A stretch of 64,000 bases of DNA from Arcicella sp043769985 (GCA_043769985.1 JAYVIV010000034.1:1-64000); one strand, 5' to 3'. Numbered from the stretch's first letter, positions 35,129 to 44,289 are shown. The notes: generated by a model from the letters alone, not told the origin. Numbers and translations are program-made.

Positions 35129-36265
35129 TTACTGCCAACCAGCGGGTCTCACAGGTGTACGTGTGTCACTTTTTGCACATTTCACCACTGGCGGACGAAA
35201 TGTATCCATCGAGGGTGGCTCTTCAAACGGAACGTGTTCTAAAATGTATTCAAAATCTCCACTTGCTCCTTTTCTATCCACCCAGTGACCCTTTTTTTGA
35301 ACCGATACCACACTAAAATATCCTACCACTTTATCCGATGGATTGGTGATATTTCTGATATTTCCAACAATTGCCGCCGCAGGAGTATCTGCCAATCCTC
35401 CCGTTGCTTGAGATTGCAATTCAAGATTTTTGAAGAAACCATAAGCCTGTGGAGAAATGCTCATTTGTTCAATGTCAACTAAACATCCTTTCAAAAAATA
35501 GAAAGGAATTTTGGCGATTAATCTTCCCGCTACTAAATCGCCGTCCGAAACCACATCAGACATTACGTTGATAGACCTTCCTTTTATGATGGCATAGCAT
35601 TCTCCAGAACATTGATAATCATAATAGGGCGTTCTGTTGAATGAAGGGAGTTTTATAGTACATCCGAGCGTTCGTAGATCATATTGTGAAGTATAACAAG
35701 TGGTGCAATGAACAATTTGTTCGAGGTGGGTATATCGCCATAAATAAAAGTTTTTTTGATTGGGAGTATCTTTAAAATCCAAGAAAACATCACTGGTAGA
35801 ATACAATTTTTTCCCGTTGTTAGATAATCTTCCTTGGGGGTTAAATTTATCGTACGTTTTCAAAATTGGTGGGGTCGGGACAAGCTGTTCCGCTGAAGAT
35901 TCGTATTGTTGTCCGTTCGGTAATGAAAATCTCAGAAAATACTTTTCGGATGGATTTATCCTAAAATCATTTGGTGGCAGAAATCCACCCGTTTTTTGCT
36001 CAATAAGACTAATTTCTTTATTCGTTTCGGATGACACGATTACGGCTTTTACCGAAGAAATAGGTCTTACAAATGTATTCCCATCGTTGTAGATAGAATA
36101 CTGAATTTTGATAGTGTCTGGGTTTTGATAGTTATCAGTCAGGAAACCTTCAACGACTAAAACATTATTCTTTTGATTAAAATCTACGTCGTAAGTGTCG
36201 ATGCAACTGGTTAGACTAATAAGAGAGAAAACCAAAAAATAAATTTGTAAATGCTTGATTATCAT
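35129..36265 (-). CDS. DUF4249 domain lipoprotein
   Basis: A 378-residue protein with a lipoprotein signal (I-S-L-T-S-C, Cys at about residue 21) followed by the DUF4249 hallmark N-N-V-L-V-V-E-G-F-L-T-D near residue 34. The family is confined mostly to Bacteroidota and is typically encoded beside a TonB-dependent receptor, as here. Several Cys pairs in the middle (H-C-T-T-C-Y) may form disulfides. The biochemical function is not known. The complement of the region near 36325-36332 reads TAGTTTTG, a possible -7 box, with no good -33. Confidence 0.85.
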   Translation of the reverse strand: MIIKHLQIYFLVFSLISLTSCIDTYDVDFNQKNNVLVVEGFLTDNYQNPDTIKIQYSIYNDGNTFVRPISSVKAVIVSSETNKEISLIEQKTGGFLPPNDFRINPSEKYFLRFSLPNGQQYESSAEQLVPTPPILKTYDKFNPQGRLSNNGKKLYSTSDVFLDFKDTPNQKNFYLWRYTHLEQIVHCTTCYTSQYDLRTLGCTIKLPSFNRTPYYDYQCSGECYAIIKGRSINVMSDVVSDGDLVAGRLIAKIPFYFLKGCLVDIEQMSISPQAYGFFKNLELQSQATGGLADTPAAAIVGNIRNITNPSDKVVGYFSVVSVQKKGHWVDRKGASGDFEYILEHVPFEEPPSMDTFRPPVVKCAKSDTRTPVRPAGWQ

Positions 36266-36492
36266 ACAATTAATAAAATGATTATTTTTTAAAAGATTTA
36301 AAGTAACAATTTAGAGAAATAAAGTCAAAACTATGTTCTTATTTATCCTACATTTGTTTTTTTAAGAAAAACGAACAGATTGTAAAAATGTTGAAGTGTA
36401 ATAAAATAATTTTACATTTTGATTAAGTAGCTGAAAATCAATTAGTTGTTTTGATGATTCATCATAACTAACCCAAAATCCTTGACGATATT

Positions 36493-37515
36493 ATGGCATT
36501 AATCTCCAAGAAAAAAATCCCTTTCAAAATCAATCTTCAACTTCGTAAATACCTCAAAAAATACGGTAGGGAAACGATTATGCCTATCCAATACGCTGAT
36601 TTACTGAGGTTTGAAAGCTCCATAAGTTTATATGATAAAAAAGGAAATGATACCCTTTGGATAACCGTTTTCTTTCCATATAGTGAAATTGAGCATATTT
36701 ATGATGGGTTAAAGAAGATTTATGCCGACCTCAAAACCGAAGGGAATCAGGCAGTTATCAAACACCTTACCATCGACCGTGTGGACTTGTGTACCTACGG
36801 CAACACGCAACCTTTTCGCATCAGAATTGTCAATAGAGTAAATGATAATTTTGATTATTTCTACTTAAAAAGAGCAGATTGTTCACGGGTTTATGGCATG
36901 GAACTTGAACATCTATTATCGCCCAATCGAATTAGTTATTTGACTAATGAAAATACCTTAGTTGAAGAACATATTGCGGGAATTCCGGGCGATCAATTCT
37001 TCCAATCTTATTTGAATAACCCAAAAATAAATCAAATTCGTTTGGCAAAAGAGTTTATTAAATTTAATGAGCGATGCTTAGTGATACTTTTGGGCGATAT
37101 GCACTCATCTAATTTTGTGGTGGATATTACGCCCGATTTTGAGGAGGATTACTACCGAATCAGAGCCATTGATTTTGACCAACAGTCCTACGAAGGCAAG
37201 CGAACGGTCTATATGCCTCAATACTTCAAACAAAATAATCCTTTGATTGAAATGGGTATGAAGCACATGACTCCCGAATCCGTTGAGCAATACAGAACCG
37301 AAGAACGCTCGCTGATTTCGGGACGTTTGAAAGTTGAAAATCAACGGATTTATGAACTGATGTCTGTGATGGCGAAAGACGATATTTCTTCGGAAGAAAA
37401 CACCAATCAACTTAAAACGGAATTGGCAAAGTATTACAAATCAGATAAATTTTTAGCCTGCAAAACCATGGGCGAAATCGTATGGGCGAGTTTGGAGCGG
37501 GTGATGGTGCATTGA
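36493..37515 (+). CDS. Uncharacterised kinase-fold protein
   Basis: A 340-residue cytosolic protein not recognised as a named family. The C-terminal half carries what looks like a kinase/aminoglycoside-phosphotransferase active site: L-G-D-M-H-S-S-N-F (catalytic-loop-like D...N, with the order of the G-D-x-H-x-x-N motif) and, after about 25 residues, A-I-D-F-D-Q (metal-binding D-F-D). The preceding segment V-E-E-H-I-A-G-I-P-G-D resembles the hinge region of such folds. A clear glycine-rich loop is not visible in the N-terminal half. It could phosphorylate a small molecule or be a pseudokinase-like scaffold. It is a lone gene before the ECF sigma gene. Confidence 0.6.
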   Translation: MALISKKKIPFKINLQLRKYLKKYGRETIMPIQYADLLRFESSISLYDKKGNDTLWITVFFPYSEIEHIYDGLKKIYADLKTEGNQAVIKHLTIDRVDLCTYGNTQPFRIRIVNRVNDNFDYFYLKRADCSRVYGMELEHLLSPNRISYLTNENTLVEEHIAGIPGDQFFQSYLNNPKINQIRLAKEFIKFNERCLVILLGDMHSSNFVVDITPDFEEDYYRIRAIDFDQQSYEGKRTVYMPQYFKQNNPLIEMGMKHMTPESVEQYRTEERSLISGRLKVENQRIYELMSVMAKDDISSEENTNQLKTELAKYYKSDKFLACKTMGEIVWASLERVMVH

Positions 37516-37577
37516 TAATTGAGTAGGGGTAAAATGAAAATTGATTGTCTTAAAGATGAAATATCCGAATGGAATTG

Positions 37578-37585
37578 TATTTTTG
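37578..37585 (+). promoter_or_regulatory. -7-type box before the ECF sigma gene
   Basis: TATTTTTG matches TAnnTTTG; predicted start near 37590, 26 nt before the ATG at 37616. No clear TTTG at the -33 position. Confidence 0.4.
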
Positions 37586-37615
37586 TGGCGTTGCTAATTT
37601 GCCTCACTTCCTCTA

Positions 37616-38200
37616 ATGATACAAATTCCAGATTCAGATATTTTATTGGCTATCCGTCAAGGTAATGAACGAGTTTATGAAACAATTTTTCGTAAATATT
37701 ACCAAGCCTTATGCAACTATGCGTGCGGAATTTTGAAAGATATGGACGATGCTGAGGAAGTTGTACAATCCATTTTTTTGAAGCTTTGGGAACAACGAGG
37801 AGAAATAGAAATTAATGTTTCTTTAAAATCATACCTATACCGAGCCGTTCATAATACTTGTCTGAATCGCTTGAAACACTTAAAAATTCAAGAAACGTAT
37901 CGCCAATATGTAGGGGATTATTTAGAAGAAACCTTCGATTCTGCAACTGATATTATGGACAAAGCCGAGTTGGAAAATCGAATAGAAAACGCTCTTGAAA
38001 AACTCCCAGAACAATGCAGAATCATCTTTAAAATGAGCCGTTTTGAGGAATTAAAATACCAAGAAATAGCCAATAAATTAGGACTATCAATTAAAACTAT
38101 TGAAAATCAAATTGGTAAAGCCTTGAGAATTATGCGAACGGAACTGTCCGATTATTTGCCAGTTATAGTAATATTTGTTGAATTATTGAATTGTTGGTAA
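37616..38200 (+). CDS. ECF RNA polymerase sigma factor (FecI/RpoE-like)
   Basis: A 194-residue extracytoplasmic-function sigma factor: region 2 (Y-E-T-I-F-R-K-Y-Y-Q-A-L-C-N-Y-A and D-A-E-E-V-V-Q-S-I-F-L-K-L-W-E) and region 4 with a helix-turn-helix (L-K-Y-Q-E-I-A-N-K-L-G-L-S-I-K-T-I-E-N-Q-I). It belongs to the Bacteroidota-expanded group that works with FecR anti-sigma proteins and TonB-type receptors. The FecR gene follows 175 nt downstream. It probably switches on surface uptake genes; the nearest TonB receptor in the window is the DUF4249-paired one, on the other strand. Confidence 0.92.
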   Translation: MIQIPDSDILLAIRQGNERVYETIFRKYYQALCNYACGILKDMDDAEEVVQSIFLKLWEQRGEIEINVSLKSYLYRAVHNTCLNRLKHLKIQETYRQYVGDYLEETFDSATDIMDKAELENRIENALEKLPEQCRIIFKMSRFEELKYQEIANKLGLSIKTIENQIGKALRIMRTELSDYLPVIVIFVELLNCW

Positions 38201-38311
38201 AATCGCAATTTCAACAATTCAATAACTCTCACTTCAACAATACAGAGGTCAGACGATAGTTAGACCGTCAAATTATAATTTGTTTAGCTTTTTATCTGAC
38301 TATCATCTGAC
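38183..38311. repeat. Two successive inverted repeats, sigma-FecR spacer
   Basis: First: perfect 14-bp arms TTATTGAATTGTTG (38183-38196) and 38212-38225, overlapping the last codons and stop of the sigma gene. Second: 17-nt arms 38248-38264 and 38295-38311, complementary at 15 positions (GTCAGACGATAGTTAGA). Both lie inside what should be one sigma/anti-sigma transcript. The second also lies within the 5' extension of the FecR frame, arguing for the later FecR start. Confidence 0.8.
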
Positions 38312-38375
38312 AAAAAATACCACTAAAAAGAGATTTGTATGGTTTCCAACATTGGAAAATTATCTCAATAAAACA

Positions 38376-39377
38376 ATGAATAATGAACAAACCATAGACG
38401 ACTTATTAGCAAAATACCTTGCCGATGAGACGGACACCCACGAGTCGGACACGATTAGTGAGTGGATCATGGAGTCTGAGCATAATCAGAAGGTTTTTGA
38501 CCGTTCCAAAATTGTGTGGGAAGGAACAAAAAATCTACAAAAAGTGGATGTTGATGCTGCTTGGACTAAGTTAAATATTGCGAAGAAAAAAGAAGTAGAA
38601 AATATTGATAATCAACAAGTTAAATCCATTTTTAAATTAAATTGGGTCAGTAACTTTCTGAAAATTGCCGCAGTTTTGGTGGTTTTATTCGGACTTTGGT
38701 TTGTGGCGGCTAAACAGTTTACAACACCGCAGAATGATGTTTTGACGTTTAAATCTGGAAATAAATCAATCGAAAAAATATTACCCGATGGAACAAAAAT
38801 ATTATTGAGTAAAAATTCTGAAATAACTTATCCAAAATCATTTGAGGGTGACACTCGGGAGATTACTCTTTCGGGCGAAGGTTTCTTTGAGGTTCAGCAC
38901 GATACTCTTCATCCATTCATCATTCATACACAAGGCACTGATGTGAAAGTATTGGGGACATCCTTCAATGTCAGAGCCTATAATGCTCAGGTTGAGGTAC
39001 TTGTGAAAACGGGAAGGGTTCAATTTTCTAAAAATAAGAATCAAGTCATCTTGACGAAAGGGCAAAAAGGAGGGATTTTAGCGAATGTTGATACCATCAT
39101 TAAATCAGAAATTGCTGAAGTTGGAACTAATGTAGAAGAAAAAAACAATTCTTTCGTTTTTAATAAAATGACATTAGGGGAAGTTGCAGATGCCTTATCA
39201 AAACAATTTGGGAAAGACATAAAATTCAGCCAAGATAAAATTAGAAACTGTAAATTAACGGCAACTTTCGAGAACGAAAAATTAGAAAATATAATCGCTG
39301 TTATTGCCGATACATTCAACTTAAAAGTTGATATTCAAGCCGATACAATTCTTTTAAGTGGTGAAGGGTGTGAATAG
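38376..39377 (+). CDS. FecR-family anti-sigma factor
   Basis: A 333-residue inner-membrane regulator from the Met at 38376 (MNNEQTIDDLLAKYLADE). Layout: a cytoplasmic N-terminal part (about 1-90) binding the sigma factor, one membrane segment (F-L-K-I-A-A-V-L-V-V-L-F-G-L-W-F), a periplasmic FecR domain (I-L-P-D-G-T-K-I-L-L-S-K-N-S-E-I-T-Y-P) and a C-terminal DUF4974 domain (M-T-L-G-E-V-A-D-A-L-S-K-Q-F). The 32 upstream codons overlap a palindrome and lack family similarity. It should hold the ECF sigma until a surface signal arrives. Confidence 0.92.
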   Translation: MNNEQTIDDLLAKYLADETDTHESDTISEWIMESEHNQKVFDRSKIVWEGTKNLQKVDVDAAWTKLNIAKKKEVENIDNQQVKSIFKLNWVSNFLKIAAVLVVLFGLWFVAAKQFTTPQNDVLTFKSGNKSIEKILPDGTKILLSKNSEITYPKSFEGDTREITLSGEGFFEVQHDTLHPFIIHTQGTDVKVLGTSFNVRAYNAQVEVLVKTGRVQFSKNKNQVILTKGQKGGILANVDTIIKSEIAEVGTNVEEKNNSFVFNKMTLGEVADALSKQFGKDIKFSQDKIRNCKLTATFENEKLENIIAVIADTFNLKVDIQADTILLSGEGCE

Positions 39378-39462
39378 AAAGTTGTAAGAACCTCGTTTTA
39401 CTTTTTTGCTTATGACTTACAACATTAAACTCTATTAACTCTATAAGCTCAACCCATCAAGT

Positions 39463-41226
39463 ATGAAATTCCACCCGTTAAAATATATTTTTTATTTTAT
39501 CGTGTTCTTGATGCCTTTTTGCTCACTTTCCCAAACGCCTCTTCTTGAACGTCCGATTACTTTAAGGCTCAATAATGAAAAAATATCGGTTGTTTTAGAT
39601 AACATTTCTAAACAAGGAAATTTCTCTTTTTCCTATAATTCAGCCATTTTTGATGTCAATAATCGGGGAGATATTATGGTTCAAAATAAACCCGTTCGTG
39701 AGGTTTTGAATCTTATTTTTAAGGGAATTATTACTTATAAAGTGCGTGGGAATTATATTATTTTACAGCGAAATAACCAGAAAGAATCCCCTAAAACAAT
39801 CATTTTAAGCGGTTATATTATTGATACTCAAACGGATAAACCCCTAAGCAAAGCCACCATCTACGACCCCAAAAGTTTATCTTCAACAATTAGTAATCAA
39901 TACGGATTTTATAGTATCAAGCTGAACGTTAGCACCTTACCTGCAAAATTGGTGATAACTAAAGCTGATTATAAGAAGAGAATATTTGTCTTAAAATCAG
40001 AAATAAATACCTATGAAGTCATTGAATTAACGCCAATTATTCATAAACCCATTGACATACCCGTTTACGATGATAATTCGATTGAAAAAAAAGAGAATTT
40101 TTTAAATCAGGACTTCTCACTCAAAAATAAACCACTTGCGTTGCCAGTGGTGCCTCTATTTCCTGATATTACCGATCAAAATCTCTTTCCAACTTCACCA
40201 ATCATAGACTCAACACTTTATGAAAATCGTTGGGATGAATTTAAAAAAAAAGTGGGCATAATATTCGTCAGTCGCTCACAACGAGTCAACGCCCAGAACG
40301 TAAATGATTCTTTAGGACAAAAATTTCAGGTCTCCCTTTTGCCTTTTCTCGGAACAAATCGTTTACTTTCGGGTAGTATAAATAATGATTATTCTTTAAA
40401 TCTATTGATGGGATATTCGGGCGGTGTTCGTAAATTGGAGGTGGGTGGAATCTTGAACGGAGTTCGTAATGATGTGCAGGGATTACAAATAGCGGGCGTT
40501 GGAAATATTGTTGGTGGGGGAGTGATTGGAGGACAAATAAGTTCCTCTTTTAATATTGCAGGGTACTTGGAAAGTGGTATTCAGTTATCGGCAGGATTTA
40601 ATGTAATTATCAAAGAATCCGTGGGTTGGCAGATTTCCCCCGTTAATTTTGCCCATAAAGTTGTGAAAGGAGGAAAGCAAATTGGGTTTATTAATATTGC
40701 AGATTCAACCGATACTGTTCCCATCGGATTTTTGAGTTTCGTGGGCAGCGGCAATGGATATAAACGCTTAGAACTATCAGTGGATGAAAATCAAACTGCC
40801 AGTTTTAGTTTCAAAACGGGTGTAAAGAAATTTTATAATATTTTGGCTTTACATTATAATTTCACTCGAAAACAAGAAATATTTGGTATTGGCTACGGAA
40901 TTGGACGGGCGTTTGAAATAGGGAATTCGTGGATGTTAAACACTGATTTGACTACCAATTTATTGGTAGAATATGATGATTTAAGTCCTAATGTGGCAGC
41001 TCTATGGAAATTTGATATAAGTTTCGAGAAGCAAATTGCCCGAAATGTTGCTGTTACTTTCGGACCATCCATTAAATATTTGGATATTGATGAATATAAC
41101 TCTTCCTCTTGGATAACAAAACCATTTAATAAAATTCCTACCTACAAAACCATTTCTTCAACTACAAATTCTACTTTCTGGATTGGTTTTCAGATGGGGC
41201 TTAGAATCAGATCAAGAAGAAATTAA
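39463..41226 (+). CDS. STN and carboxypeptidase-like domain outer-membrane protein
   Basis: A 587-residue secreted protein: signal peptide ending near S-L-S-Q, an STN (secretin/TonB short N-terminus) domain (about 30-110, I-S-V-V-L-D-N-I-S-K-Q-G-N-F-S-F-S-Y), a carboxypeptidase-like regulatory domain (about 115-195), a linker, and a C-terminal part with Gly-rich strand repeats (V-G-G-I-L-N-G-V-R-N-D-V-Q-G, then V-G-N-I-V-G-G-G-V-I-G-G) likely forming a barrel. It is not a full TonB receptor: no plug domain is seen. Together with the sigma and FecR genes it forms the usual Bacteroidota surface-signalling set, in which STN proteins relay the signal to FecR. Confidence 0.8.
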   Translation: MKFHPLKYIFYFIVFLMPFCSLSQTPLLERPITLRLNNEKISVVLDNISKQGNFSFSYNSAIFDVNNRGDIMVQNKPVREVLNLIFKGIITYKVRGNYIILQRNNQKESPKTIILSGYIIDTQTDKPLSKATIYDPKSLSSTISNQYGFYSIKLNVSTLPAKLVITKADYKKRIFVLKSEINTYEVIELTPIIHKPIDIPVYDDNSIEKKENFLNQDFSLKNKPLALPVVPLFPDITDQNLFPTSPIIDSTLYENRWDEFKKKVGIIFVSRSQRVNAQNVNDSLGQKFQVSLLPFLGTNRLLSGSINNDYSLNLLMGYSGGVRKLEVGGILNGVRNDVQGLQIAGVGNIVGGGVIGGQISSSFNIAGYLESGIQLSAGFNVIIKESVGWQISPVNFAHKVVKGGKQIGFINIADSTDTVPIGFLSFVGSGNGYKRLELSVDENQTASFSFKTGVKKFYNILALHYNFTRKQEIFGIGYGIGRAFEIGNSWMLNTDLTTNLLVEYDDLSPNVAALWKFDISFEKQIARNVAVTFGPSIKYLDIDEYNSSSWITKPFNKIPTYKTISSTTNSTFWIGFQMGLRIRSRRN

Positions 41227-41239
41227 AAAATATAAACCC

Positions 41240-42328
41240 ATGAAAATTAGATTTTTACTTTTAATTTTTTCCTCTTTTTGGTATCAATCCATTGCTCAAA
41301 CTTCTACGGATGAGCAGAAAAGTATAGAACAAAAACTCATGAGAAATTGGGTGAAATACCGAATAGAAATGAAAGATGGAAGCCAAGTCTTAGACGAAAG
41401 TATTGCTAAAAATGCCGCTTCGATGTTGATTTTCAAAAAAGCAAATGTGTGCGTTTTGATTTCTGGTAAAACTGCTAAGCAATCCGTGTACACCATTTCG
41501 AGTAATACTCTGGTATTAGACAGAACAACTATTTGTGTCATTGAAAAATTAACTGAAAATGAATTGATTTTTCATGGAGTGTTTGAAAACATACCAGACG
41601 AAGAAATAATTAGGTATCATTACGTTTCAACAACTGAATCGTCTTCCCAGTATTTTTTTCGGCAATTTATCAAGCCAAATATTAGCATTCAAGCCAACGG
41701 TGATACGGCTTATCGTTTCAACGAACACATTTTTCCAAGATATAAATTAACGTTAGGAGATTATCCGTCCATTTTAAGTGATTTTTATCAAGTGTATGAA
41801 TCTTCTTACGATATGATTGAAGAGGATTTTAATTTCCCCGATAACAAGAAAGGTAATTTTAGGGTATCATTTGCCATCAGTAAGTTTGGAATTTTGAAAG
41901 ATATTGAAATAAAAGAAAGTAGTGATTCAGTTTACAATAATGCTTTATTACAAGCAGTTTATAAAACCAAAAAACATTGGTTACCAGCCGAATACGATAA
42001 CAAAAAAGTAGAAACGCTCTTTAATTATGTTTATGTTTATGATGATAAAAGTAAAAATGAGAGCAATTTTGATTATTTTCAGTATGATATAACTAAAGAA
42101 AAAGCTAACCGACAATTTGGGAAAAAGGAATATGTGAAGGCAATAAAACTCTATACAAAATGTATTTTAATGCAAGAGGAAGACTTCGACTTAGAACCAT
42201 ATTATAAACGTGCCGACAGTTATTTTGCCTTGAAAATAAATAAAAACGCCTGTTTAGATTGGAGTTATTTAGCCAAAAAAGGTCAGAAAAAGGCGGAGAA
42301 ACTGTTTTTTGATAATTGTATGAAGTGA
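41240..42328 (+). CDS. Secreted protein with TonB_C-like and TPR domains
   Basis: A 362-residue protein with a signal peptide (MKIRFLLLIFSSFWYQSIAQ) beginning at 41240, 13 nt after the STN gene's stop; the longer frame from 41183 overlaps that gene and is not used. Domain order: an N-terminal lipocalin-like region (about 20-130), a TonB C-terminal-like domain around residue 205-275 (F-R-V-S-F-A-I-S-K-F-G-I-L-K-D-I-E-I and W-L-P-A-E), and a C-terminal TPR pair (A-N-R-Q-F-G-K-K-E-Y-V-K-A-I-K-L-Y-T-K-C). It lacks the transmembrane plus Pro-rich part of a true TonB, so energy transduction is doubtful. Probably co-transcribed with the STN gene. Confidence 0.7.
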   Translation: MKIRFLLLIFSSFWYQSIAQTSTDEQKSIEQKLMRNWVKYRIEMKDGSQVLDESIAKNAASMLIFKKANVCVLISGKTAKQSVYTISSNTLVLDRTTICVIEKLTENELIFHGVFENIPDEEIIRYHYVSTTESSSQYFFRQFIKPNISIQANGDTAYRFNEHIFPRYKLTLGDYPSILSDFYQVYESSYDMIEEDFNFPDNKKGNFRVSFAISKFGILKDIEIKESSDSVYNNALLQAVYKTKKHWLPAEYDNKKVETLFNYVYVYDDKSKNESNFDYFQYDITKEKANRQFGKKEYVKAIKLYTKCILMQEEDFDLEPYYKRADSYFALKINKNACLDWSYLAKKGQKKAEKLFFDNCMK

Positions 42329-42334
42329 GTTTTC

Positions 42335-42393
42335 TTACTGCAAGAACGGGAAGACGTTAAGAAAAAACTTGCGTCTTCTCGTCCTTGCGGTAA
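42335..42393. repeat. Hairpin between the TonB_C/TPR gene and the OmpA gene
   Basis: Arms 42335-42356 and 42372-42393 are 22 nt, complementary at 19 positions, with an A-rich 15-nt loop. It starts 6 nt after the stop codon. A modest T-rich stretch follows, so it may act as a terminator; the arms are longer than a normal terminator stem. Confidence 0.75.
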
Positions 42394-42449
42394 TTTTAGA
42401 ATTTTTATGTTAGGGATTAACACAACAAACTATTCACCCACAAATAACC

Positions 42450-44186
42450 ATGAAAAAAGTATTACTAATTATCCTGATTTTTAGTTTTTATACACAGGCA
42501 CAAATCCGTCGCCCGTTGGGACCTCCCGTAAATACCCCTCAGTTCAATGAATACGCTCCTTCCATCAGTGCGAACAATAAAACGATGATTTTTGAAACTG
42601 ACAGGGCGGGCGAAGGAAAGTGGGAATTGTACTATACCACCAAGAACGAAAAGAATAAATGGGCGGTTGCAAAACCCATTACCAACATTAACAAAGTGGG
42701 TAAAGATAACGACTTAATTGGTGGTCCTTCTATTAGTTATGATGGTAAGACACTGTTCTTTTTTGCTTCATTTGAAGGTGGAAAAGGAGACATGGACATC
42801 TATTATTCAACTTGGAATGGTACTGATTGGTCTGAGCCTAAAACGTTGGGAGAAACCGTTAACACAAAAGCCTACGAAGGTTTTCCATCCGTTTCGGCAG
42901 ATGGCAAAAACCTTTATTTTATCCGTGATAGCTTCTCAAAACGGAAGGATAAAGCCCTTTGCTATTCAATATGGTTATCCAAAAAACAAGAAGACGGTTC
43001 GTGGGGAGTAGCTGAGAAATTGCCCGCCCCAATTAATGGCGATTGTGAAAAATCTCCAAGAATAATGGCGGATAATCGAACGTTAATTTTCAGTTCAATT
43101 CGTAAAGATGGCGTGGGCGGATTTGACCTTTATCAGTCCTTTCAAGAAGACGATGGTTCGTGGGCAACTCCCGTCAATTTGGAATACATCAATACTGAAG
43201 AAGATGATCAATTTGCCTCCGTTTCAGCCGCTGGTGATTTGATGTATTACTATACTTCGGGCGATATTTATACGGTGACAATTCCCGACAAATACCGTAA
43301 ATATAAGTTGGTAACGGTGGATGGAAAAGTGATTGATGCCATCACAAAACAACCGATTGCCACAAAAATTACCTCAAAAAGTAATAATAGTAAAGAGCGT
43401 GCAATCAGTACCATTGTTGATGCAAATGGTTTATTTTCAATGATTTACAGGGTTGGTAGTAAGTATGAATTATCCACAACTCTTCTGAATGATTACTTTC
43501 CGTATAAAGGTTCGATGGATATGACGACCGCCAAAGAAACGGATAATATTGAGAAAAATATTGAATTAATTCCCAAGAAAATTCCTTACCAATTTCAACT
43601 GTTGGATAAAGAAACGAAAGCCATTTTGAAAGACCCAAAGGTGAAAGTAATGGATGCAGAAACCAAGCAATTATTGGAAGTGAAAGTAGAGAAAGACATT
43701 GCCACGGTGATAGTTGAAATTGGAAAAGCCTATAAATTTGCGGCAAATGCGTTGGGTTATACTTTCTTTTCAAGAGGCTTCAAACCCGACACGGCGGATG
43801 TTTTCAAAGACCGATTGAAGAAAGTGCCATTGGCAGTTTTGAAAAAAGATGCAGTCGTGCAATTACAAGACATCACTTTTGAAACTGGAAAGGCAGATTT
43901 AAAACCAGATTCAAATGAAGAATTAGATCGTCTGGTAAGTTTATTGGAAGGAAATCAAACGATTAAAGTAGAGATTTCCGCTCATACTGATGACGTAGGA
44001 AATGATGATTCAAACTTGAAATTATCCGAAAAAAGAGCAAAAATGGTTGTAGATTATTTAACGGGAAAAGGAATAAAAGGTGAAAGAATGACCGCCAAAG
44101 GCTACGGCGAAACGCAACCTATAGTGGCGAATGATACGGACGAAAACAAGGCGAAGAATCGGAGAGTACAATTTAAAATCAATTAA
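42450..44186 (+). CDS. OmpA-family protein with PD40 beta-propeller repeats
   Basis: A 578-residue envelope protein: signal peptide (cut near T-Q-A-Q), WD40-like PD40 repeats (about 30-285; recurrent blocks such as S-I-S-Y-D-G-K-T-L-F-F and S-V-S-A-D-G-K-N-L-Y-F), a carboxypeptidase-like linker, and a C-terminal OmpA domain (about 470-578) with I-S-A-H-T-D-D-V-G and N-R-R-V-Q-F that binds peptidoglycan. The architecture recalls the type IX secretion protein PorE, but the N-terminal TPR of PorE is absent, so a peptidoglycan-anchored accessory protein is the safer reading. Single gene, with a family A element after the stop. Confidence 0.88.
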   Translation: MKKVLLIILIFSFYTQAQIRRPLGPPVNTPQFNEYAPSISANNKTMIFETDRAGEGKWELYYTTKNEKNKWAVAKPITNINKVGKDNDLIGGPSISYDGKTLFFFASFEGGKGDMDIYYSTWNGTDWSEPKTLGETVNTKAYEGFPSVSADGKNLYFIRDSFSKRKDKALCYSIWLSKKQEDGSWGVAEKLPAPINGDCEKSPRIMADNRTLIFSSIRKDGVGGFDLYQSFQEDDGSWATPVNLEYINTEEDDQFASVSAAGDLMYYYTSGDIYTVTIPDKYRKYKLVTVDGKVIDAITKQPIATKITSKSNNSKERAISTIVDANGLFSMIYRVGSKYELSTTLLNDYFPYKGSMDMTTAKETDNIEKNIELIPKKIPYQFQLLDKETKAILKDPKVKVMDAETKQLLEVKVEKDIATVIVEIGKAYKFAANALGYTFFSRGFKPDTADVFKDRLKKVPLAVLKKDAVVQLQDITFETGKADLKPDSNEELDRLVSLLEGNQTIKVEISAHTDDVGNDDSNLKLSEKRAKMVVDYLTGKGIKGERMTAKGYGETQPIVANDTDENKAKNRRVQFKIN

Positions 44187-44189
44187 TTT

Positions 44190-44289
44190 GATTCTACTAT
44201 GATTTATACGGGAACGAACGTTGTGAAGGTTCAAAACCTTCACAACGTTCATACTTGATTAGTTTTTCCGTATAAATCGTAGTAGAACC
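44190..44289. repeat. Hairpin repeat family A, copy 5 (with outer arms)
   Basis: Outer arms 44190-44211 and 44268-44289 (22 nt, 20 complementary; right arm CCGTATAAATCGTAGTAGAA). Inside is a perfect 15-bp hairpin 44217-44231/44235-44249, loop CAA, N7 = TTGTGAA. Spacing between arms is close to copy 4 (31160-31259). It begins 4 nt after the OmpA-family stop codon. Confidence 0.93.

Noticed and set aside
42450..44186. PorE of the type IX secretion system
   Set aside because: PD40 and OmpA domains fit, but the N-terminal TPR region is missing and no other type IX genes adjoin it; the general OmpA/PD40 label is safer.
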